A DNA stretch of 64,000 bases from Cycas panzhihuaensis (GCA_023213395.1 CM041465.1:213349741-213413740), one strand, 5' to 3'. Shown: positions 34,895 to 47,501, counted from the stretch's first letter. The notes: generated by a model not told the origin, from the sequence alone. Translations and numbers: made by a program.

Positions 34895-34989
34895 TGAAGA
34901 TAATGCGCCATAAGCAGATGGGTATGTCGCATTTGGAAATCCCCCTGAATGTTGAGTGTCATGGTGGTGTTCCCTACGCCTTCTCTCAG
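34895..34989 (-). CDS. U1A: U1A linker exon between the two RRMs
   Basis: A 95-bp exon bordered by acceptor TTTACAG (minus, ending at 34990) behind a pyrimidine-rich tract and donor TCA|GTAAGT. Two bases complete an upstream codon; 31 codons follow without a stop: a basic start (ERRRREHHHD), then a Gly/Pro/Tyr-rich run ending SAYGALSS. This matches the plant U1A linker, where a Lys/Arg-rich stretch with HHD precedes SAYPGxYGA and then SQxP at the start of the next exon. The exon ends in phase 0, compatible with the exon at 3420, whose first residues are ASQLP. U2B'' lacks this type of linker. The next upstream exon should end in phase 1; it was not found in the window. Confidence 0.75.
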
Positions 34990-34990
34990 C

Positions 34991-35379
34991 TGTAAACAAA
35001 GAAATTTGATTCAAAATGCGTACCTTTTAAATCTTATAAAAACAAATACATTTTATTTTATATTAATACAACACTAAAAAAAATGCTAGCTTTCTAAGGA
35101 AAAAAAACCATAATACACAAAAAACAAATTCAACAAAAAAAGCAAAAGCAAATCCTTTGTCACTATTACAATAAATCGGTAAGCAATTATAGTGTTAAAA
35201 TTATCCTAAAAGATTGATTTCTTCTATACATGTACGTAGCATTACTATTTAGGTTGTAAATTAATATATGTTGCTTGGCAGAAAAATGATTGAATATACC
35301 AATGTTTATTAAGGTTGTCATGCTACACTTACAAGGATAACAACCAACATGAATTTTGTGATAATATTCCTAACTTTTG
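34991..35379. other. Unassigned intron sequence upstream of the linker exon
   Basis: AT-rich, no coding or repeat feature recognised. It ends at the AAAAG target site of element L. Confidence 0.5.
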
Positions 35380-35586
35380 AAAAGTGTTAAGAATGGCAAT
35401 TTAGGTTGACTGCTTATGGTTAATGTTAAGTGGCAATTAATTAATGTTAAGACAAAGGGCACAAATACTAAGAGTTGCAATCATTGGCTAATGCACCATT
35501 TGGGGGGTTATATAAATCCCTAGATAGCATTTGTAATATGGGTCAACCATATCTAGAAGGATGTATCAATCAAGATTGAAAGAAAT

Positions 35587-35954
35587 TGTTGAGGGAATGG
35601 ATCTAGGGATCTAGTGCACTAACACTACACAATGGCAACTAGTGGAGACAAGCACAATGTACTCAACAAGAGAAATGCTAATAGCTTGAGCTCAAAGAGG
35701 AGAAGTGTAGAATATGATCACTCTCCATGTAATTTTAGCTTATATAATGAGAATGCTCATTAGGGTTTGGAATTTGAGTTTTCCCTCCCAATGACATTCA
35801 GATGAGATTACATGAAATTACAATGAAATGAACTTTATGTCATTTCATTTAAGTGACTTAAGCATAGTCACCTTATCCTAAAGTTACAAACATAAAAGTG
35901 ACTTTATCTAATTCTAACTTTATGAACTGACCATGTGACATTAACATCGTCACA
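35587..35954 (-). repeat. A2 3' LTR (368 bp)
   Basis: Minus-strand TGTGACGATG...CCCTCAACA, with purine tract at 35955-35965. Confidence 0.92.
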
Positions 35955-36279
35955 ATCCCCCTCTTAATGGCAGAAGGTCATTTTCCTTTATCCTATTCTA
36001 ATCTATGAGGTCTTCATTTTAGCCTCATCATTACATTGAGAAAAAAAATTCTACAACCTACAAGATACTTTTGTGGGAAAACCGTCAAGGGGAATAATAA
36101 CCCACGAACTTGACTTCCTATTCTATGAAGTGGCTTAGGCGGCTCTTTGAGTGTAGCCAAATAGCCAAGCAATACAAGTTGGTTGTGCAACTTCAATCTG
36201 TTGAGTCTCCATATACCGTTTCGTCATCCCCCATGCCCTTTTGGGTTTTCACAGGTTTTGATTTTTGAAACAAGTACAA

Positions 36280-39200
36280 CCCAACTCCTTTCGCGCGAGG
36301 GGCTTGTTTTAGGCTATATAGCAACTTTTTCAGTCTGCACACTTTCTACTCCTGTCCTGCTATCTCAAAGCCTTCATGCAATGTCATGTAGATTTCTTCT
36401 TCCAAATCTTCGTTAAGAAAACCAGTTTTCACATCGAGTTGGTGGATTTTCCAACCCTGTTGAGCAGCCAAGGGCACAAGTGCTTTGATTGTGGGCCATT
36501 TGGTAGTTGGTGCGAAGTTCTCTGTGTAGTCGATGCCTTCCCTTTGGGTGAATCCTTTTGCAACCAACCTCACCTTGTGTTTTTCAAGGGTGCCCTCTAA
36601 TCTGTATTTATCTTTGAACACCCATTTGTTTTTTACTACCTTTCTTCCCAAAGGCAGACCAACAAACTCCCATGTACCGTTCTTGATCAAGGATTGGTAT
36701 TCCTCATTCATGGCATTTCTCCAAACTGTGTGTTTCACAGCTTCTTGCTATGATAGAGGCTCGTCATTTGAAGCAAGGTGTAGTTCAACTGGTTCAAGCT
36801 CTGTGGGAAGCGATGTTTGCTCCCTTGCTCTGTAGGCACTGCTTCAAGTGCCAAGTTTGCCTACCTCATCAAATCTCAAGTCTTTGTGCAACCGATAGGC
36901 TTCTCGAAAACCTTTGGTTGGGAATGACGTTCTCATTTCCACAACATCCTGGTCTTCATTTTGATCCTGAAAAGGATCATGGGAGATGTATGGTCCGGAG
37001 GTTGATGACATTGCCAAAGAAGACGTCCCTGCAACTGAAGGTGGTGAAGGTGGTTCTTCTGCAGCTCCTTTTCCTTTTGATGCTTGACGTGGTGATTCCT
37101 GGCTATTCTCCCAAGATGGCGCTAGATTGGCACACATTGGCACATGATCTGAGTCAAGGATAGTGTTCGCAGGGGCTCTATTGTCAGATTCCAAGATTTT
37201 GAGTATTTCTTCAGTGTCCCCCCTCCCTAAATGTTGGAATCTGTACATCATATTCCTGGACATCGTTGTATCTATGAGATGGTGCTTTAAAATCAAGTTG
37301 AAGCAGTTGATCCTCTGTCTCCGCAAACACCACACCCCTATTGATAATGATCTTCTTTAATGTTGGAATGAAGACCTTGTACCGTTTCTTGTTCATGGGG
37401 TACCCAACAAAGATGCCCTTTAAAGCCCGTGGCTAGAGCTTATTTCTGTGCTCATCAAGAATGTGAGCATAACAAGTAGAGCAGAAATTTTTGAAGTGAT
37501 GGACAGTGGGGGTCCGTCCAGTCCATCGTTCATTTGGAGATGGGCCGAGCTTTGATGAACTTATGTTATTCATGCAGTAGACTGCAATATAAATAGCTTC
37601 GGCCCAAAGATATGAAGGTACATTCTTGAAGACAAGCATAGCCCATGCCATATTCATTATGGTTCTGTTAGCCCTTTTAGCAACACCATTCTACTGAGGG
37701 GTATATGCAATAGTTGTTTGATGCTTGATCCCCTGGTGACACAAGAAGTCTTCGAATTCATTTGAAGTGTATTTGCCACCATTGTCAGTCCTGAGACACT
37801 TCAGTTGATATCTGGATTCCTTCTCTGTGAAAGTCTTGAATACTGTAAATGCTTCATCTTTTGATTTGAGAAAGGTGACCCATACCTTTCGAGTGAAGTC
37901 ATCAATAAATGTAATGTAGTACCTCTTCCTTGTGAGAGAAGGGATAGGCATAGGCCCACAGATGTCTGAGTGTACTAATTCAAGAGGCTGATTGGATTTC
38001 CATTGACTCTGGGGAAATGGCTGTCAGTGGGATTTGGCAATAATGCAAGCTTCACATTTGAACGACTTAGAGAAAAATCTGGGCAGACCTAGAGTGGAAT
38101 GGGAGATTTCCTTAAGTCGATCAAATTTGATGTACCCCATGCGAGCATGCCAGAGAGCTTCTAGGGACAGCTTGGAATGAGTTAAGGTGACATTATATGA
38201 AAGTTCTTCTTCGACATAGATGGGGGCAACAACTTGGTATGCAAAAGAAGACAATGTGGTTCCAAATACCTAAATAGCTTACCTTCAAGTTTCCCAGTCA
38301 TTACCACAGAACATAAAGGCGAGTGAATAACACTAAGAACTTGATCATTAGCTATGACACTCAAGCTGAATCCACGGGAGACAAGTGTGGATAGCGACAA
38401 AAGGTTTTGTTTGAAATGGGGAATATACAAGACATTTTTCAAAGTAAGATTGGGTAGGCATGGGAGCTTCAGGCATATGGAGCCCATGCCTTGAACAAGT
38501 TGTGTCGACTTATCGACCATGTGTACTACTCTGGTGACCTCTGAATCAAAATCATAGAAAAAGTCCTGATGACAAGTCATGTGTTGGGTAGCTCTTGTGT
38601 TCATAACCCAATCTGATGATGATGTTGATGCAGTATTTGCTTGTCCAAGAGGTTGAGGTAGTGGCAAATCAAGCTGACAAATGGTTGTGCCACAGTGTGC
38701 CTCAATGTACCTCTCAGGTCTAGAAGCAGATGAAGTGGATGCTTCCTTGCTTTGTTGAATACGTGCCTCAACAAGAATTGTTCCTGCAAATAAGTCATCA
38801 TGACTCTCATTAACATTGTGGGCTTGATGTTGCTATTGTTGATGACGAGGCAATCTGTTGTAGTCAATGCAGCAATCTTTTGCAAGGTGTCCTTTCATGT
38901 TACACCTTTGACACACAGGAGCATTATTGTTTGACTGTCTCTGATTGGCGGTCTTTTGACTATTGTTTTGCTGCTGACCTTGTTGTTGTCTCTACTATTG
39001 TCCCTGTTGCTTTCCCATGCCTCTTCCGCTACCTCTTCTTCCTCCACATGAAGATTGACCTTGTTGTTTGGTGTAGTTTACTTCCTCGTCCATGTCAGCT
39101 TCGAAGGTTGCATTAGGAGGTGAATTTAAAAGTAGGAAGCTGGTAGCGAAGGTCTTGTCATGTTCAATAAACTTATCAACTAACGCTTCGAAGTCGAGGG

Positions 39201-39774
39201 TCTTCAGTGTACCAGATGACTGAAGATTTCCTAGCAGGTCCTTATAATCAGGAACGTGTAGACTTGATTGAATTAGGAAGGCCCAAGTTATGCATTGGGT
39301 CTTAAAATCCTTGTCAATGGCTTGTTTAATGGGGCGAAGAGCATTGATGGTTTCATGTGATCGCCCTTTCTGCATTTGCATCTTGTTCATCTTCAATACC
39401 ATATGAACAAACTCCAAGCCTGATCGAGCATCGAAGTTTCTTTTGAGGACTTCGAGAACCTTGAAGATAGTGTCGTGATGCGTGTCATCGATCAAGTTGT
39501 GCAAGGAGTAATCTATAACTAGCAAGATCCCTGCTCTGATCTTCTAGTCTTTAATGATGCACTGTCATTGTTGCGGATTATTAGGTCGAGGAGCTGGAGG
39601 TGAGCTACCGCTCTGTGGTGTGGTGTCGATAGTAGGTACTATCGGGGTTGACTCCAAGTGGTCCAACCAGAGTCCCTCATACTTGGCTGCGTTCCTGACT
39701 CCCGTGAACCATAGATCCCAGTTTTCCTTCCCCTTTAGCATACAATTCACATTCTGCTTGAAGTTGGTCGACAT
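36280..39774 (-). pseudogene. A2 gag-pol polyprotein gene, truncated before the RT active site
   Basis: Gag starts MSTNFKQNVNC at 39774. The zinc knuckle CQRCNMKGHLAKDC is intact (38913-38872). The protease motif reads MNTRATQHM, so the catalytic Asp is lost. Integrase (about 38250-37430) keeps HSDICGP and RTDNGGKY, but the Glu of NGVAER is Lys, and PQ is followed by TAG. RT begins at 36738 (KNGTWEF, KHKVRLVAKGFTQREGIDY) and continues to the LKQAP segment near 36290. The YVDD region and RNase H are absent; unrecognised sequence of about 300 bp leads to the purine tract. Confidence 0.88.
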
Positions 39775-40980
39775 GGTGGTGTGAAAAGATGAATAAGAGT
39801 GATATATATAAATGTGTATGAAAATGCACTAAGTAGAAGAAGGTGGAATCATTGACACTTGTGACAAGTCTACCTGACGCAACAACGAATGATGAAGTAA
39901 TACAATGCAAGATGTGGAAGCAAAGAGATCACAAATAAGTATGTGGTGTAAGTGATCTAATCAAGATAAGTAAGAAGGCATATATAGAAGCCGACATGTG
40001 AGTGCACATAACTGATAACCAAAGTGTTGTAGGATGTGTAACAAACCCAAACCTCTAATTTATGTCCAAAGTAGGTGAAGTGTCGACACCTAGGCGAGAC
40101 TTCTAATATACGTAATTAATAGCCTTCACCCGCGATACCTGCACTGTTCCTTGGTAATGAAATTCAAGTAAACCTGGAGCCCAAGTACTACCAGTCCTCA
40201 CCCCATTCACCAATGAACAGCGATATACTCTCCGAAAAGAAGTACGTGCATGTCCCACAGCAATGACAGATATTGGCCCAGCTAAATTAATTATCTTGAT
40301 TACGGGTTTTCAGTTTTTTCATATGGTTATCAAGATAATCCCTGATTAGAGGCCATAGATATGGCTAACCTATCCCTCCACCACTATACCGGTTATGACT
40401 AAAACCATTATGAAACTCACACCTCCCTTACGACCCAGAATTCGACCAACCTTGGTCTATTTCAACCAAGGCGAGTATGCGCACAAGTCAAGAACTGGCG
40501 ATATAAAGTCATTGAGATGAGTTGATTTTAAGGAAAGTGCTCTTGTTCTCAAATAACATGTAAAAATAACTGAAAACTGAATGTAAATGATCCACTTAAG
40601 TGTTGTTGTCATGTCCAAGTGTAGTGATAATATGTCCACTTAGTGCCCAAGTGGCACTCTGTGTCCAAATGGCACTCAATGAGGTCTTTAAATACATGCG
40701 ATCATTAAAATCATACACATATAATGAACCAAATCATCAGATATTGCTCTGATCCAGGTGATTGGCTAGTACAAAAGATTTAAGTGCCTTATTCGTTTTA
40801 TAAAATGGTCAAAATAGGCCTCCAAAAGCCAAAAAGGCTATAAATGTCTTAAAAAAAAACCCTATTATATATAATAAATTTTTTTTTTAAATGAAGGGGA
40901 AAAAAACTAAAAATTTCATAAAAACAATGTAGACTAAAAAATCAAATCTTCAACAAGCCAAGTCTGTTGTTGGACAGATT

Positions 40981-41404
40981 GTACCGTTTATTGTACCGCT
41001 ATATGGCACAAATTTCAAAAAAATTAAAAAATTTCAAATTTGTTACCCTTCACCTATACTTTACAAATATATATATATTTTTTTTAATATTATCAAAAAC
41101 AGGCAAAAAATGTTGTTTTAGCTCGCAGCCAAAATATACTAGAAAACCTAAAAACGCTCATAACTTTTCAATGAAGCGTCGAATTCATGCGAGACCTATC
41201 CCAAATGATAGATCGGATCGAGGAGATGAGAAAACATGTATTATAGCAAAAAAAAACTCTTCAAATTTTTTCAGATCTGAGAATTTTAAATTTAGAAGGT
41301 CGTTGCCTAAAGCAGGTTGTTTGACCCCTTTAACCTCGAAATCTCGCGTTGCTCCAATAGACAAAAGTGCTTGAGCACTTTGATTTTTTATTGTACCGCT
41401 GTAC
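40981..41404. promoter_or_regulatory. Two GTAC pairs in the A2 leader
   Basis: GTACCG occurs at 40981 and 40993 (12-bp spacing), and GTAC at 41393 and 41401 (8-bp spacing). Same type of cluster as in B1, C, G and M leaders. Confidence 0.3.
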
Positions 41405-41724
41405 AAAATTCTATACAATTTGATTTCAAACTTCAAAATCTGCTTTTGATCAACGAAAATCACTGATTTCTTCTTTTGCAAACTATAAATTTGACTTTTA
41501 CTACAAAAATGGGCTAAAGATTAGCCAAAAATGCCAGATTTGGGACTAAAAAAGAATGTTGAAAATTGTTATAAGATGAGCAATTTCTATGCTCTTTTAG
41601 ACCTACAAATAGGCTGCTTTAGGCAGCCACACTTCTTCCTCTCATCTGCAGAAATAAAATAGTACAAGAGCATACAATTTTGTATTAAAAATCTGCTAAA
41701 AAGAAATTTAAAAATGAATTTAAA

Positions 41725-41755
<31 letters not shown>

Positions 41756-41865
41756 TATCTCAACTCTTCACTTCACATGAATGGTGAAGAAGTGGAGAAA
41801 ATAGCTTGCAATCTCCTTGCAAGTGAGTGTGGCACTAGGATCCTTCCAATGGCTCTGATACCACT

Positions 41866-42233
41866 TGTTGAGGGAATGGATCTAGGGATCTAGTGCACTA
41901 ACACTACACACTGGCAACTAGTGGAGACAAGCACAATGTACTCAATAAGAGAAATGCTAATAGCTTGAGCTCAAAGAGAAGAAGTGTGAAATATGATCAC
42001 TCTCCATGTAATTTCAGCTTATATAATAAGAATGCTCATTAGGGTTTGGAATTTGAGTTTTCCCTCCTAATGACATTCAGATGAGATTACATGAAATTAC
42101 AATGAAATGAACTTTATGTCATTTCACTTGAGTGACTTAAGCATAGTCACCTTATCCTAAAATTACAAACATAAAAGTGACTTTATCTAATTCTAACTTT
42201 ATGAAATGACCATGTGGCATTAACATCGTCACA
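41866..42233 (-). repeat. A2 5' LTR (368 bp)
   Basis: Separated by two bases from the primer-binding site at 41851-41863. TG...CA ends intact on the minus strand. Confidence 0.92.
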
Positions 42234-42388
42234 AAAATGTAGTTAACCATTTTCCTGTGTGGGTTTTTTCCCGAAAAGATTTTCCTATATATATATCCAA
42301 TGTATTATTCTTTGTTGTTTGATGTTGGCTATGTACTCTAAAGATCTGGATTTATGTTGTGCATGTTAAACCAATCACAATCTTCACA

Positions 42389-44249
42389 TGATATCAGAGC
42401 TTAACGAATTTACATAACTGAAGCTACGGTTGAGTGGAGGTGATAAAATTGAAAGGTTGCCTAATAACGTTGGTGAGAGCCCTATTTGTGGCGATTTTAA
42501 TCTTCTCTGACAACTAAAAGAGCTTCACAGTGGTGCAATGGTGATTAAAGAGGTTAAATTCAACTATCAATGAAATTTTACCCCTGTCTATGATCATAAA
42601 TTAGCATTGGGCACTATTTAGACCATGTTGGGCTTGTGTTGAAGTTTTTGGGGGTTGGTTGGGCAAGTTGAGCACTCCAATTACCTATTGAGTCACATTT
42701 GAAGGTAATATGACAATGATGGGCTACATTGGGCTCTGTTTAAAAGTAGTTTGGACATGTTGGACATCAGATCTTGTGCCTAGAGAACAAAGAGGCTATC
42801 GACACCTTCTATGGGCATGATTAAATACATTTGAGTTTTCAACTTGTGTTTGTGGTGTGGTGATGCATTCTACTGTATATGGATATTTATATGCTTGTTT
42901 TAGAGTTGATTCTCTTGTTTTAAGGTTTTTGATCCATTTATGCCAATGTGAACGCTCATGTGTTGCATTGTGACTTGTTGGAGATGTGATGACTTATAAT
43001 CAACATTATATCTTTCTCCAAGCTTACAATCCTTGGGATATGATCACCACTATTAATTGCTCATCTTCATGCATTGTTTAAATCACGTATACCTTAAAAG
43101 TTGCACCTGCATCTCTTTGGAGGAAACCATTGCATGTTGGAGCAAACAAATCTTAATTGATAAGTGATTTAATTGATGGTTGAAAGTGTGGATCTAGTGC
43201 ATTGAGGAGTGGAGATGATTCCAAGCATGTTAGAAGCCATGTAAAGCCAATTTAGAGCTTGTTTGTTACTTGTTTGAAGGTTGTGTTCATTACACAAAAC
43301 TGCATGGAATACACTTTGATGTCGTGAAAATTAATGGCAAGGCCATGTGCAGACTAGTTGTGTTGATGCCTAGTTCTAACATGGAGACGTCATATTATGA
43401 TCCTGCTTGATGAAAGCTCCTTTTAGAGCTTGTTTGGAACACGAACATGTATTGCGATGGAGCATGTTGTGTGCATTTGTGGGCCACTATGGGTGATGTG
43501 GTGTGATGGTTTGCACATGTATTAGATCAAGTGATAACGTTATGCTTGCTATTTGCCTAAAAGTGTGTGGACAAGTGAGGGACAGTGTTATGCATTGAGA
43601 GAGTGTGAAGTTGTATATAGAGCACAAAGACCACACATATGAAGCGTGAGGCTATGTATGTAGTATGTGAAGCCAATATGAAGCATGGAGATCATATACA
43701 AAGCTTAAAAGCCACATTTGAAGCATTAGAGCATTGCCTTGGAGTGTTTGAAGGGGTGTGGACCTTCAAAACATAATCAAAAGTCATGTTTCAACCCTTC
43801 GTGAAGACATTCAAAATCTGGATTGTGTGATGTGCAAAATAAGCCATTGTTGGACAACCTTTGTGCAGTTCCAAGAGAAAGTGCTAAGTCCATTTACAGG
43901 TGCAAAACTTTTTTGTTGTGACATTGAGAGAATCCGGAGAAGAAGTGGGTTCAAGATGCCTTCTAAAACCAGGCATATTAACTATTGATAGGAGTGATAT
44001 GAAGGAGACTTAAATAGACGAAGTTTACACCTATTGAATGACGGAATTGTCATTAACTCCAAATCAGATAACACTCATTCATGCCCTAAATCAGATACAT
44101 CGGTGCTAGATTTGTGTCAACTTGAAAACTTAGTGAAATTATTCTTGAGGGGTGGTGTTAAATGTAGACAAGATAGAAAGGACAATTCTAGCATTCACTA
44201 AAGATTTCAAACTATAGACCAAATCCCCACTTTCACATTAAGGGGGGGG
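42389..44249 (+). other. Non-coding interior of element L
   Basis: Begins with the primer-site-like sequence and ends with the G-rich purine tract. The longest forward frame is 76 codons (43758-43988) and resembles no known protein. It could contain packaging signals, but none can be named from sequence. Confidence 0.7.
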
Positions 44250-44286
44250 TGTTAGAAAGCATGTTAAACCATTCATAATCTTCACA
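44250..44286 (+). repeat. L 3' LTR remnant (37 bp)
   Basis: About nine bases of LTR start (TGTTAGAAA) joined to the last 28 bases of the LTR, which match 42361-42388 (GCATGTTAAACCA...CTTCACA). Roughly 315 bp of LTR are missing. Confidence 0.85.
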
Positions 44287-44291
44287 AAAAG

Positions 44292-46607
44292 ATCATATGC
44301 ACCACTATAGACTACATAGACTAAACTTCTAGTGCAAATGTTAAAAGGTTAGTCTCTAGAGTTATAGCTACTAATGCAAAATTCTAAAAGAATCAAAAAC
44401 CAAGTCAAACAAAACATAGGGATGGGACTACATATGGATATCTAATAGAATGTGCTAACAATGAATTCTATGAGAAGTATTCTCGAAGCATGATCATTAA
44501 TATCCTAAATGTTCATACCTTCTTTTCTTATTGCAAATTTTCTTTTATTGCCATATACCAAATTTTAGATAGCAAACCAATCAAAAGCATATTCATATCA
44601 CCTTTATCTAACTCTCTTAGTACAAAAGCTTATAGGGTGAGATGAACAAATACCTAGTGGTGAGAAGTACTAGCCAAATATTAAGAGAAGCCTCTTTGGC
44701 TAATAGGACATTTCAAACAAGCTAGCATTCTTTTGATTCTCTTCCATTGCCATTGAATAGGAACTCCCATTGTTTCCTACCACCTTTGCATGTCATCCAA
44801 ATCCCTACACTCTCACAATAATTTTATAGATTCATATCTCACTAAAGCACTTTTTAATGTAAGGCTCTAATCTCTATTATCTACCCAAGTTTTAACACCA
44901 CACTGTAGCTACACAAAAACTAGGAAACGCGTTAGTTTTGACAACAAGACATACAGTTTCTTGGCCTACAAGGTGATAGGTTAGCCATGGCATCAAGTGT
45001 AGGCAAACCTACTACTCAATGAAGGCAAAATGGAGCAAAACATGCAGTCATACGCTAGTGCTGCAAATTAATTAAGGATATTAGTAATGTATTGTCATGC
45101 ATGTAGCATGTAATTATGATAATTTAAAAACATGAATGAAAATCCACATCATTAGAAAGTGGCATTTAGGTATGTTAAAAAAGAAGACACTGACATTGGA
45201 TTTGTGTCAACGTCAAAGTATTATAAAATAATGCAATGCTTATTCCTATCATCGATGCAATAACCAAGGTTAAAAGTTTTCTTATATGTTGTGTAATGAT
45301 GTGACATTGCCAAGATCCCCATTGTATGTTGTGTTGTGAATGCTAAGACTAGATGTGCAACATTTATGGTACACAAACATTATTATGAGAAAGGCATTCT
45401 ATAGGGGCTTGAAAGTACCAATAGCAATAGAATGCAAGCTATGTATGCTCGATCATGTACAACCCCCATTTGTACTATGGAGCATTTGTAGTAGGCCTTG
45501 CCACAATTTAAACATTGGTTCTATTGCCTGCCATCATTGGATCTAATTAAGTTTGGGTAGCCAAGGGACCTTCCAATGTAATGAAGAGAGCCAATTAAAG
45601 ACAAACCTAAGTCCTCAAGAGAACAGACAATATAATGCGCCAAGGAAAAGATGGAAGAGTTGAAGTAACCTATTGATTGCATCAAGGACAAAAGTAGGCT
45701 TATTAACAAGCAACGAAGAGTAATTATTAAGACCAAGGTGGGCTAAGGAAAGCCCACACCAGCCTATAGAAACATCAAAATAAGGATACATCCTCCCCAT
45801 TGTCAGGGATTGTGTAAGGGATCCTTGACACCTAGATTGTCCTCATGACACACTTAATGATATTATGAGTATCAGGGAAGGTAGCATGAACTTAGGAGGA
45901 AGAACTGAAGATTTAAGCTAAGACAGTACCAAGGATAAGGCAAAGGAAGGTCCCAACGCATGTATAGAAAGTTTTTATTATCGTTGATTGTTCTACACCA
46001 TGCTAGAAGGCTAATCTCCAAACCCAAGACGTGTAGAACCTTTCCTAATTATTACACCATTAGCCCTCAAAGTCCCATGGAGAAATCACACTGTCTACCC
46101 TAAAACACAATCAACAATAAGGAGTTATCCACAATTCCAAACTGCAAATACCACGGGATTTGTTCTAGTGCCAACCTCAACATGTTAAAAGGACAATGCA
46201 TTTAACAATTTGGCCTTCAATGGGACTAGCAATACATAAGATCCCTTGGCATTAAAAATATTTAATAGAAATCAAAGGTATCAAAAATATAATGGACATC
46301 AAATGTTTATTTTAGTAACCATGAGAGGCACAACATTGCAATGGTATAGATGCACACAAGAATCTTGAATAGGGCCAAATTAAGACATGATTTATTGAGG
46401 GATTCTAGAAAGTCCAAGGAAATAAGGCTATAATTAAAGCACTCAAATAAATACGCGACCAACATGGAGAATCTATAATAGGTTTCCATAATAGAATGCA
46501 AACATTGGAAGACCAAATGGATTCTACAACAAATTTTTCATAATCATACATGCAAAATTATTTCACAAGAGAATTACTACCAAAACTCTATGAAAGATTG
46601 AACTAAT
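44292..46607. other. Unassigned sequence with a diverged repeat
   Basis: No coding region was recognised. The stretch about 45385-45480 shares GGCATTCTATAGG and TCATGTACAAC with 49467-49560, in the same order and similar spacing, so both belong to an old unnamed repeat. U1A exons were looked for and not found. Confidence 0.45.
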
Positions 46608-46817
46608 TGTTAGGATGTTAATGTTTTATCCTAAAGTTGTACTTCATGAAACCAAGAGGGTTATGTGTCATTGTACCCTCTATGTATTAGTCAGATATTT
46701 GTCACCCATGATGGACACATGTTGTCTATGTACAAATCGGTTATGTAAGACTACTTGTATAAATGAGGGAACAACTCTCTCATCAATCAATGAACAATTC
46801 AGCTCTATTTTCTATCA
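46608..46817 (+). repeat. M 5' LTR (210 bp)
   Basis: Borders set by TG...CA ends and by the adjacent primer-site variant. No partner LTR in the window. Confidence 0.78.
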
Positions 46818-47416
46818 TGGTTTAGAGCAAGTCTGATAGACTAAGAAGGAGCAAGACATTGGAAAGAGGAAGTAGGAGGAAATAAGAAGTAGATCATGAA
46901 AAGAGGAGGTGAGGAATAACAATCTGAAGAAGAAGAAATAATCTAAGTGCCAAGCAAAAGACCATACAACACTGTACAAATTTTTTTCAAAGTGCTCAGA
47001 ATGTAATGAAATTTACCAGCAAGTGCGCCTCTGTGATTATATTCCACTGTCCCAATGCAAGGTTTTCAGATTTGATTTTGTTAGTCAGGAAAATAGCAAA
47101 ATACAGTTGCACAGATTTGAGGACTCCATAGCAATTTTTTGTCAAATTACTCTATTTCAAGGTGAGTAAGTGGACTCAAAACAATCCTCTGGTCATAAGC
47201 TTTCTTTCAAGTACAAGTTTACTAAATTTGATTCAATATTTTAGGAGAAATAAGCAAAAAAGGGTTTCAAATCCTAGCCACCCCTTTGTGTTTGACTGCT
47301 TTATTCTGCCCGCCTAGAAGTCAAATAAAAAATCTAACTTCAAAACCCTATGTATGGCCTAAGTACCTTTGATTTAGGAGAGTTTCATCCAACCCCATAC
47401 ACCTATACTTTTGATC

Positions 47417-47436
47417 GTACATTTGTACGATCGTAC
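47417..47436. promoter_or_regulatory. Three GTAC motifs at 8-bp spacing in the M leader
   Basis: GTAC occurs at 47417, 47425 and 47433, within a 12-bp perfect palindrome GTACGATCGTAC (47425-47436) and an 8-bp inverted repeat with 4-nt loop (47413-47432). It lies about 65 bp before the gag start. Another GTAC is at 46974. Confidence 0.4.
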
Positions 47437-47501
47437 GGACTGGGATTGTAACAAACATTCCTTAATCACCAACTTCAGTACTTGTCTTCAAATTTTTCAA
47501 A

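Larger units (their letters stand above)
35587..42233 (-). mobile_element. A2: copia-type element nested in the 5' LTR of L (6,647 bp)
   Basis: Two 368-bp LTRs (35587-35954 and 41866-42233) differ at about 13 positions. Minus-strand order: 5' LTR, primer-binding site TGGTATCAGAGCC (41863-41851), 2-kb leader, gag-pol (39774 to about 36280), purine tract AAGAGGGGGA, 3' LTR. The flanks are GAAAT (35582-35586) and AAAAT (42234-42238), a target duplication with one mismatch. The second half of RT and all of RNase H are missing. Confidence 0.92.
35385..44286 (+). mobile_element. L: non-autonomous LTR element without coding, 3' LTR collapsed
   Basis: The 5' LTR is split by A2: 35385-35586 plus 42239-42388, about 352 bp, with TATA-like TTATATAAATCCC (about 35509) and the motif GTGTGGGTTTTTTCCCG usual in plant copia R-U5 regions. 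A primer-binding-site-like TGATATCAGAGC follows (42389-42400). The 1.86-kb interior (42389-44249) has no long open frame and no recognisable Gag or Pol. A purine tract with nine Gs (44241-44249) precedes a 37-bp LTR remnant (44250-44286) made of LTR start joined to LTR end. Target duplication AAAAG at 35380-35384 and 44287-44291 confirms both ends. It resembles LARD-type elements, but is shorter. Confidence 0.85.

Noticed and set aside
44250-44286. 37-bp segment as a chance match
   Set aside because: It follows a nine-G purine tract, matches both ends of the L LTR, and is bounded by the same AAAAG found before the 5' LTR.
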